IMG/VR virus record: IMGVR_UViG_3300020429_000009
Location: 1 to 25,381 of that record
Length of the DNA stretch: 25,381 nt
Strand: one strand, 5' to 3'
From: a virus
Shown here: one piece after another, positions 1 to 5,062 of the stretch
How the letters are laid out: every line of letters starts with the position of its first letter
How positions within the stretch are numbered: position 1 is the stretch's first letter
Program-made: the position numbers and the translations under genes
The notes under the pieces: model-generated
Database searches by the model: none
Seen by the model: only the letters and a program-made list of their open reading frames with translations
Told to the model about the DNA's origin: nothing

Positions 1-406
1 CGTAATTGCCGTTTGTGAAGTCGCAAACTGCTGCATAGGTGCCTTTTATATTCTCCCAATGACCCTTCCAGTAAGAGATGTAGTTGTCTATTGATGGAGG
101 ACTTGCATAATATGGGTCTAGCGAAGTGTTTTCCACATATTTGTTTCTCTTCGACAAGGTTTGACCCCAAGGATGATGATAAGGACGTTTATTGACGTCA
201 ATATTGTACTTTGATGAGAAGTTGTCAGAGTATATCTCTTGGAATTGTTCCTCGTACTTTGGATAATTGTACAATCTCTTCAAATACCAGTTCTCTTTCT
301 TATGACCCATATGGGCATACTTGTTATCAAGCGTCAAAGTGTAGTGGAAGGGAGTGGTAGCTGACCATCCTACGCCAGGATTCAATAATAATGTTGGTTT
401 AGACAT
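1..406 (-). CDS. Sulfotransferase-like protein, paralogue of the gene at 587-1480 (3' end outside window)
   Basis: This gene reads leftward from an ATG at 406-404 and is cut by the window edge; 135 codons are visible. The N terminus, MSKPTLLLNPGVGWSATTP, carries the glycine/serine/threonine loop expected of the 5'-phosphosulfate (PAPS) binding site of sulfotransferases. The visible part aligns throughout with the divergent gene at 587-1480: NKYAHMGHKKE against NKYCHSGHRKE, an SPPS/SPPF motif followed by YISYWKGHW against YIEYYVKHW, and CDFTNG against SDFSNP. It would transfer sulfate from PAPS to a sugar or other small acceptor, but the acceptor cannot be told from sequence. The 3'-phosphate-binding segment lies beyond the edge, so catalytic completeness cannot be judged. 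It is the only minus-strand gene in the window. Confidence 0.75.
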   Translation of the reverse strand, partial: MSKPTLLLNPGVGWSATTPFHYTLTLDNKYAHMGHKKENWYLKRLYNYPKYEEQFQEIYSDNFSSKYNIDVNKRPYHHPWGQTLSKRNKYVENTSLDPYYASPPSIDNYISYWKGHWENIKGTYAAVCDFTNGNY

Positions 407-431
407 ATATACAGTAGTTATGGTGGAATAA
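407..431. promoter_or_regulatory. 25-base divergent spacer between two oppositely directed genes
   Basis: This is the whole space between the start codons of the leftward sulfotransferase-like gene and the rightward 51-aa gene. GGTGGA at 422-427 is a plausible ribosome binding site for the rightward start at 432. I see no late-promoter octamer or sigma-70-type pair here, so any promoter for either gene must overlap coding sequence or lie elsewhere. Confidence 0.3.
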
Positions 432-587
432 ATGTCCTATGACGTCTACCTAGATAATGAGATTGTTTTTTCTGTGCTAACTAGACAGCAAGCAGAGGAA
501 AAACGTGACCAAATGCAGAAAATGATTATGGCAGGACTCAAAACTGATTATACTGCCGAGCAAATCTCGATAAAGTATCACTCGTAA
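432..587 (+). CDS. Small hypothetical protein, 51 aa (YDVYLD start motif)
   Basis: This short open frame starts with ATG 432 behind GGTGGA and stops at TAA 585-587, overlapping the next start as TAATG. The protein begins MSYDVYLDNEIVF, continues through a charged helical-looking stretch rich in Q, E, K and R (residues 18-37), and ends in a beta-like segment ISIKYH. Function is unknown and I do not recognise the family. Its N terminus resembles that of the 53-aa protein at 4424-4585 (YDIYVDG), and both share the order beta strand, acidic or charged helix, final beta strand. Support comes from the binding site, the stop/start overlap with a real gene and the fit into the gap. Confidence 0.6.
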   Translation: MSYDVYLDNEIVFSVLTRQQAEEKRDQMQKMIMAGLKTDYTAEQISIKYHS

Positions 588-1480
588 TGAAACCCACCCT
601 ATTTCTGAATGTTGGAACCGGATGGTCTGGTACAACTCCATTATATTATACATTAGGGTGGTACAATAAGTATTGCCACAGTGGGCATCGCAAAGAAAAG
701 GGATATTTGTGGTTGATGGACTTATCTGAGACCAGAAACACATTTGAGAGGGTTAAATTCTACAAACAGTTCTTCGGACCTTCAAAACAATCAACTACAA
801 ACAGAAAACCAAAGATATTCACGCATGAGTCGAAATATATAGGTGGAAATTGGACAGAAGACGAAATAAAGTATTTTTGGAGTCCTCCATTTACGATAGA
901 GAAGTATATTGAGTATTATGTCAAGCATTGGGACTTTATAAAACACGATTACAAGGCAGTGAGCGATTTTTCCAATCCTAACGGACAATGTTCTCCAGAA
1001 TTCCTAAAAAAATATGCTCCTGCACTCAAATCCGTGTTTGACGTAAAAGTTCATGCTGTTTTCCGTGATCCATTACGCAGATTATGGAGTTTGCGTCAAA
1101 AACAAAATCCTAAAGACCCAGTTCGGCAATTTATGAAGATGGGAGTCGATTTTGGGTATGTGCAGTTCTTTTTAAAGTTTGTAGAAGCGTTTGGGATCGA
1201 TAATTGCCATATTACGATTATGGAGGAGTTTTGGAATGGGCAAACAAAGGAATTATCGGATTTTATCGATTATGATATAAAGGACGTGCATAAAAACGCA
1301 TATGTTCCTGATTTAGGTCCTAATGCTCCTAGAATCCAATATTTGAACGATCAGTGGGAGTCTGATATCATGCATATGCCAAAAGAGGTAAAAGAATACG
1401 GAATGAACATGTTGAAACCAGTCTATATACATTTCAAAGATTACTTCGGTGATCTTCCCGAACAATGGAGTAAATTATGA
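587..1480 (+). CDS. Sulfotransferase-like protein, 297 aa
   Basis: The protein has the two hallmark sites of PAPS-dependent sulfotransferases. A 5'-phosphosulfate loop lies at residues 8-19 (NVGTGWSGTTPL). A 3'-phosphate site lies at about 156-170, where AVFRDPLRRLWSLR gives the family pattern of Arg (R160), Asp-Pro and a downstream Ser (S168). Length is normal for the family. It should move sulfate from PAPS to a hydroxyl or amine, but the substrate is unknown. Given the neighbouring carbamoyltransferase and glycosyltransferase, a surface glycan, nodulation-factor-like oligosaccharide or modified nucleotide are all possible. The start overlaps the preceding stop (TAATG) and the stop overlaps the next gene (ATGA), so it belongs to a coupled unit. 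It is paralogous to the leftward gene at 1-406. Confidence 0.8.
   Translation: MKPTLFLNVGTGWSGTTPLYYTLGWYNKYCHSGHRKEKGYLWLMDLSETRNTFERVKFYKQFFGPSKQSTTNRKPKIFTHESKYIGGNWTEDEIKYFWSPPFTIEKYIEYYVKHWDFIKHDYKAVSDFSNPNGQCSPEFLKKYAPALKSVFDVKVHAVFRDPLRRLWSLRQKQNPKDPVRQFMKMGVDFGYVQFFLKFVEAFGIDNCHITIMEEFWNGQTKELSDFIDYDIKDVHKNAYVPDLGPNAPRIQYLNDQWESDIMHMPKEVKEYGMNMLKPVYIHFKDYFGDLPEQWSKL
1467..1470 (+). promoter_or_regulatory. Ribosome binding site (GGAG) for the 39-aa gene
   Basis: GGAG lies 6 bases before ATG 1477, inside the end of the sulfotransferase-like gene. It is one of the few clear Shine-Dalgarno sequences in this cluster and supports the very short gene that follows as translated. Confidence 0.5.
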
Positions 1481-1596
1481 TCTGGCCATTGAATAAAATC
1501 GTTACATGGTGGAAACTGAAAAAAATTAGAGAAGCAGACCCGTTTATTTACGAAGATGATGACGATGATGCAATGTTTGACGAAGATAAAGATTGA
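1477..1596 (+). CDS. Small hypothetical protein, 39 aa, tryptophan-rich start and acidic tail
   Basis: ATG 1477 overlaps the preceding TGA (ATGA), and the frame ends at TGA 1594-1596, which overlaps the carbamoyltransferase ATG as TGATG. A GGAG site lies 6 bases upstream. The protein has a hydrophobic/basic N terminus (MIWPLNKIVTWWKLKKIRE), the segment ADPFIYED, then a run of five aspartates and an EDKD end. It could be a peptide with an amphipathic or membrane-touching helix, or a small partner or inhibitor of a host protein. Nothing in the sequence decides this. Overlaps on both sides and the binding site make it more likely a real gene than a chance frame. Confidence 0.6.
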   Translation: MIWPLNKIVTWWKLKKIREADPFIYEDDDDDAMFDEDKD

Positions 1597-2975
1597 TGAT
1601 TGGTTTTTCTGAAGGATTTCATGATAGTGCTGTTGCGTGTGTGCATGGCGGTATAATTGCCTATGCTACGCATGGAGAACGCTTTTCGAGAAAAAAACAT
1701 GACAAGAAGTTGTGTATAGAAGCTGCTGCGACTGCTCAAGCATTAAATATATTTGATGACGTAATATCCTTCTATGAACGACCCTTACCCAAGAGAATAC
1801 GCCAATTTACCGCAGGGCAGAAGGCATGGAGGCGAGATAGAGAATTATGCATGCAACCAACGCATTATAGCGAACATCACCTGTCTCATGCTGCTGCTGC
1901 GTTTCAAACCAGCGTTTTTGAGGAAGCAGCATGTGTGGTGGTCGATAGTATCGGAGAATGGGACTGTAGTTCGATCTGGACTGCAAAAATGGTTGATGGT
2001 AAGGCAGAGTACAAAAAAGTATGGAGTATGCGATATCCCAAGTCAATTGGACTGTGGTATTCCGCATTGACGAAATGGGCGGGTTTGAGACCGTTAGATG
2101 AGGAATATATCTTCATGGGTATGGCAGCGTACGGGGAAGCGAAGTATATTGACGAAGTTTCCGCATTATTGCACCAAAACAACCATAAGGGCATAAAGGA
2201 CTTACATGGTGCTCCGCACGACATTGCAAAGAGTGCAGAAGTGGTTTTAGAGTATGAATTGAAGAAAATCTTTGAAATAGCACTAACTTACTCAAATAAC
2301 ATTTGCTATGGCGGTGGAGTCGCTCTCAACTGCGTTGTAAACACCAAACTAAGGGAAATGTGCAATTTATGGATTATGCCGAATCCAGGCGATGCTGGAG
2401 GTGCCTTAGGAGCAGCATTGATTCCATATGGTGATAAAGTACAATTCTCGCCATTCTTAGGTTATAATATTCTTAGAAAACCAGATCCTAATGAAATCGT
2501 CGCAGAACTCTTGTCAGAAGGAATCGTGGGTGTCGCAAATGGTCGTAGTGAGTTTGGTCCTCGTGCTCTCGGCAATCGAAGTCTATTGGCGGATCCACGC
2601 AAAATTTCAACAAAACACCAAGTAAATGCGATAAAAAGGCGTCAAAAGTTCAGACCTTTCGCTCCTGCGATATTAGAAGAGTATTGTACGGATTATTTTG
2701 AAATGCCAGGACATTCAAGATATATGTCGTATGTTTATCAATGTAAGCGTCCACACGACATTCCTGCGGTTCTACACGTCGATAATAGTGCTAGAGTACA
2801 AACTGTACCAGAATCATCGGAATCCATCCTCAGGGATGTTCTAGAGGTGTGGTATGAACATACAGGTTGTCCCGTGCTTTTGAATACGTCATTGAATATA
2901 AGAGGTATGCCTATGGTAAATGATTTTTGTGACGCACTCAACTTCTCCTCAAAGTATCATGTTTCTGTATTTTAA
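1596..2975 (+). CDS. Carbamoyltransferase, NodU/CmcH (TobZ) family, 459 aa
   Basis: This family uses carbamoyl phosphate and ATP to form carbamoyl-adenylate and transfers the carbamoyl group to a hydroxyl acceptor. Seen here: HDSA at residues 9-12, the metal-binding His motif EHHLSHAAAAF (93-103), VVVDSIGEWD (114-123), GGGVALN (239-245), NPGDAGGALGAA (263-274), and the C-domain signature GRSEFGPRALGNRSLLADPR (316-335). FRPFAPAI (352-359) and TGCPVLLNTSLNIRG (423-437) follow. All hallmark blocks are present, so it should be active. It ends shortly after the last block and is shorter than many bacterial members. I use ATG 1596, with TTG 1593 the only nearby alternative. Its acceptor may be a glycan, but some phage members are known to carbamoylate 5-hydroxymethylcytosine in DNA. 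By hand count 11 of 24 Arg codons are CGN, against 3 of 22 in gp6, which suggests separate ancestry. Confidence 0.92.
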   Translation: MIGFSEGFHDSAVACVHGGIIAYATHGERFSRKKHDKKLCIEAAATAQALNIFDDVISFYERPLPKRIRQFTAGQKAWRRDRELCMQPTHYSEHHLSHAAAAFQTSVFEEAACVVVDSIGEWDCSSIWTAKMVDGKAEYKKVWSMRYPKSIGLWYSALTKWAGLRPLDEEYIFMGMAAYGEAKYIDEVSALLHQNNHKGIKDLHGAPHDIAKSAEVVLEYELKKIFEIALTYSNNICYGGGVALNCVVNTKLREMCNLWIMPNPGDAGGALGAALIPYGDKVQFSPFLGYNILRKPDPNEIVAELLSEGIVGVANGRSEFGPRALGNRSLLADPRKISTKHQVNAIKRRQKFRPFAPAILEEYCTDYFEMPGHSRYMSYVYQCKRPHDIPAVLHVDNSARVQTVPESSESILRDVLEVWYEHTGCPVLLNTSLNIRGMPMVNDFCDALNFSSKYHVSVF

Positions 2976-3582
2976 TGGTTGCTCATATACAAAGGGTATG
3001 GAATTGGATAATCGTGAGTACGATTATTATGGAGTCAAAGATAGATTCTCAACCCTAGTAAGTAATTATTTCAAAGCAGATCATTTGAATGATGCAAAAG
3101 GTGGTTCTAACAATGATGAAATTGTAATGAGATCATTAGAATTTTTAGAGAATAATGTGTGTGATCATGCCATCATAATGCTGACACATGCTGAGAGAAT
3201 GAATTTTAATAAAAATGTTGATCCTCATAAACATCCAAGTTTTTATGAAGAATATTATGACGATAAGGTAGGATCATTGAATTTTTATAAGAATCGATAC
3301 ATTTTAGAACAAGAGTTTGATAAAAAAAATATTCCTCTTCTTTTGTTGCAATATCATAATGTGTATGGTGATAATGTTTGGAGCAGACGTTGTAAAGGTA
3401 AATTGCAGACAATCGCCAACCGCACTATGATCGACAACGCTCTTGACAGGGAAAAAACATTATTAGGTAGAAGAAAAAATAAAAAATATTATTATAGCGA
3501 TACAGAGAAAAAGACACTTTGCCACTTCAATATCGAAGGTCACAAAAGAGTTGCAGACTATATTATAGGTCAATTGACATAG
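2959..3582 (+). CDS. SGNH/GDSL-hydrolase-like protein, 207 aa
   Basis: The frame opens at 2920, but ATG 2959 is the better start. It places the conserved N terminus MFLYFNGCSYTKGMEL at the beginning and leaves a 17-base overlap with the carbamoyltransferase stop. GCSYT (7-11) corresponds to block I with S9 as nucleophile. KGGSNNDEI (48-55) resembles block II. HFNIEGH (189-195) resembles block V with the catalytic His. The usual Asp a few residues before that His is not obvious (the local sequence is TLCHF), so activity is uncertain. Such proteins act as esterases, acyltransferases or deacetylases on sugars. Position after the carbamoyltransferase fits a glycan or acyl modification role, but this is inference. 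Confidence 0.65.
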   Translation: MFLYFNGCSYTKGMELDNREYDYYGVKDRFSTLVSNYFKADHLNDAKGGSNNDEIVMRSLEFLENNVCDHAIIMLTHAERMNFNKNVDPHKHPSFYEEYYDDKVGSLNFYKNRYILEQEFDKKNIPLLLLQYHNVYGDNVWSRRCKGKLQTIANRTMIDNALDREKTLLGRRKNKKYYYSDTEKKTLCHFNIEGHKRVADYIIGQLT

Positions 3583-3590
3583 ACTAAATA
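3583..3590 (+). promoter_or_regulatory. Late-promoter-like octamer ACTAAATA
   Basis: ACTAAATA starts directly after the SGNH-like gene stop and lies 32 bases before the glycosyltransferase start. It shares TAAATA with the T4 late consensus TATAAATA and resembles the octamers upstream of gp25 and gp8 in this window. The position fits a transcription start within the 40-base gap. It is a sequence match only. Confidence 0.45.
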
Positions 3591-3622
3591 ACGCAGTATA
3601 ATGAATTGAAAGATCTTTCGGA

Positions 3623-4390
3623 ATGGCAAAAGGATTCAAAGTGGTCACCACACCACCAGCAAACAGTGGTAAATCAGAAAAGTCTAATGAGTTTTCTATA
3701 GAAGCAGCAAGAGAGTTAGTCAAGGGCAAAACTTTCATATTCTGCTTACCTGGTAGAACTGTTTCATACGTCTATCTAAAAAACTTTGTACAGTTAGCAT
3801 TTGAGATTGTACAGAAGGGCGGTACTCTACAAATATCGCAAGACTATTCATCTATGGTAAACTTTGCCAGATGTAAGTGTCTAGGAGCAAATGTTCTCAG
3901 AGGTCCTGATCAGTTACCATGGGATGGTAAGTTGAAGTATGACTATCAGTTATGGATCGACAGTGACATCGTATTCGGTCTAGAACAGTTCTATAGACTT
4001 CTTTGGATGGATAAGGATATAGCGGGTGGTTGGTACGTTACAGAGGACGGACAGACCACATCCTGTGCACATTGGATGGAAGAAGAGGATTTCAAAGCAA
4101 ATGGTGGTGTAATGAACCACGAGATGTTAGATGGTATACAAAAGAGAAGAAAACCATTTACAGTTGACTATTCTGGATTTGGTTGGTTGCTAATCAAGCA
4201 TGGTGTGTTTGAAAATGAGCAAATGAAGTATCCATGGTTTGCACCACAGATGCAAGTATTTGAATCTGGTGAAGTACAAGACATGTGTGGAGAGGATGTA
4301 TCATTCTGTTTAGATGCACAGAAAGCAGGGTATGAAATATGGGTAGATCCTAAATGTAGAGTAGGTCACGAAAAGAATAGAATAATCTAA
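3623..4390 (+). CDS. GT-A fold glycosyltransferase-like protein, 255 aa
   Basis: The protein has a GT-A nucleotide-sugar transferase layout. A short polar N terminus precedes a beta-strand start GKTFIFCLPGR (35-45). The DxD metal/nucleotide-sugar motif is in LWIDSDIVF (110-118, D113 and D115). An aromatic acceptor region FGWLLIKHGVF (186-196) follows, then the late acidic motif GEDVSFCLDAQKAG (223-236) and a histidine at GHE (248-250). It should transfer a sugar from a nucleotide donor, with unknown donor and acceptor. It has its own late-promoter-like octamer upstream and a modest CGGA binding site just before ATG 3623. Expression with the virion genes would fit modification of a virion protein, lipid, surface glycan or modified DNA base. 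Its arginine codons appear mostly AGA, unlike the carbamoyltransferase cluster before it. Confidence 0.75.
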   Translation: MAKGFKVVTTPPANSGKSEKSNEFSIEAARELVKGKTFIFCLPGRTVSYVYLKNFVQLAFEIVQKGGTLQISQDYSSMVNFARCKCLGANVLRGPDQLPWDGKLKYDYQLWIDSDIVFGLEQFYRLLWMDKDIAGGWYVTEDGQTTSCAHWMEEEDFKANGGVMNHEMLDGIQKRRKPFTVDYSGFGWLLIKHGVFENEQMKYPWFAPQMQVFESGEVQDMCGEDVSFCLDAQKAGYEIWVDPKCRVGHEKNRII

Positions 4391-4423
4391 TTTTCTATAT
4401 ACGTTTGAGTATGCAATATAGGA

Positions 4424-4585
4424 ATGGATGACAGATACGATATCTACGTTGACGGGGTAAGGACACATGAGAGCATCTCTGAAGAAGAAATGGAAGAGAT
4501 CACTCAAGATTTGGCAGATGAATTCTACGAAAACGGTTGGCCACACCCCAAAGATGTAGAAGTAAGATACCTAGGACATGAATAG
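4424..4585 (+). CDS. Small acidic hypothetical protein, 53 aa (YDIYVDG motif)
   Basis: ATG 4424 directly follows AGGA, and the frame ends at TAG 4583-4585, whose last base is the first G of the terminator stem. The protein is MDDRYDIYVDGVRTHE, then a strongly acidic helix-like stretch (SEEEMEEITQDLADEFYE), then a beta-like end DVEVRYLGHE. I do not recognise a function. It resembles the 51-aa protein at 432-587 in the N-terminal YD-aliphatic-Y-aliphatic-D motif and in overall layout. An upstream in-frame stop at 4406-4408, with no other start codon between, makes this ATG the only reasonable start. Close fit between the glycosyltransferase and the terminator supports a real gene. Confidence 0.6.
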   Translation: MDDRYDIYVDGVRTHESISEEEMEEITQDLADEFYENGWPHPKDVEVRYLGHE

Positions 4586-4608
4586 GGTTCCGTGCGAACC
4601 CTTTTTTT
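4584..4608 (+). terminator. Rho-independent terminator
   Basis: GGGTTC (4585-4590) and GAACCC (4596-4601) form a perfect 6-bp stem around a 5-base loop (CGTGC), extendable by one A-T pair, followed by seven T. It overlaps the stop codon of the 53-aa gene and lies just before the gp25 late-promoter-like octamers, so it separates the modification cassette from the baseplate operon. Confidence 0.85.
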
Positions 4609-4613
4609 GTGGC

Positions 4614-4629
4614 ACTAAATAGATAAATA
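4614..4629 (+). promoter_or_regulatory. Two adjacent late-promoter-like octamers upstream of gp25
   Basis: ACTAAATA (4614-4621) is followed without a gap by GATAAATA (4622-4629). The second differs from the T4 late consensus TATAAATA by one base, the first by two. They lie after the terminator and 28 bases before the gp25 start, the place expected for the promoter of the baseplate operon. Which octamer is used cannot be told. Confidence 0.6.
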
Positions 4630-4657
4630 TACCGAGAACTCCTTCCACGACGGAATA

Positions 4658-5062
4658 GTGCCACTACAGAGAACATCAGAACCATTCAGAGATATATCTT
4701 TGTCCTTCAAACGTCATCCTGTGACGAATGATATTATAATGTTAAAAAATGAAGATGCAATCAAACGTGCAGTGCAAAACCTTGTACGCACACAGATTGG
4801 TGAGAGATTTTTCAATACTAGATTAGGCACTAGAATTACTTCATCTCTATTTGAATTAGCAAATGATGATTATATTGAACCAATTCAAACTGAAATAGAG
4901 ATGGTCATATCACAACATGAACCAAGAGTAGTTTTACAACAAGTAGTAGTGGAAAGCAGACCAGAACAAAATGCTTTGGATGTTTCTATACAATATAAGA
5001 TTGTGGGACTCAATGCACCCTCACAGAATGTCGAATTCATTTTAGAACCAACTAGGTTATAA
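4658..5062 (+). CDS. gp25: Baseplate wedge protein gp25 (GPW/gp25 family), 134 aa
   Basis: This is the small lysozyme-like-fold wedge component that, in T4, links wedge to sheath and helps start sheath assembly. Length is close to T4 gp25 (132 aa). Typical family features are an early DISLSFKRHPVTNDI segment, a helix ending in an IGERFF(N)TRLG turn (residues 49-58), SLFELAND, and the near-invariant HEPRV (88-92; T4 has YEPRI) before the beta-rich end. The start is GTG 4658: the next in-frame ATG lies at about residue 28, inside the conserved region, and an in-frame stop at 4616-4618 bounds the frame upstream. It is the first gene of the baseplate operon and overlaps gp6 as TAATG. Confidence 0.9.
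   Translation: MPLQRTSEPFRDISLSFKRHPVTNDIIMLKNEDAIKRAVQNLVRTQIGERFFNTRLGTRITSSLFELANDDYIEPIQTEIEMVISQHEPRVVLQQVVVESRPEQNALDVSIQYKIVGLNAPSQNVEFILEPTRL

Noticed and set aside
1774-2070. Plus-strand 98-codon frame within the carbamoyltransferase
   Set aside because: It overlaps the metal-binding His motif region of the true frame and has no supporting signal.
2920-2958. Start of the SGNH-like gene at 2920
   Set aside because: The 13 extra residues lie inside the conserved end of the carbamoyltransferase, and the protein family motif begins at the ATG at 2959 (MFLYFNGCSY).
2930-2975. Possible frameshift truncating the carbamoyltransferase
   Set aside because: All hallmark blocks are already complete, the end (DALNFSSKYHVSVF) reads as a natural C terminus, and the next gene starts in overlap with the stop.
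4411-4431. ATG 4411 as an alternative start before the 53-aa gene
   Set aside because: It is in a different frame and stops after six codons.
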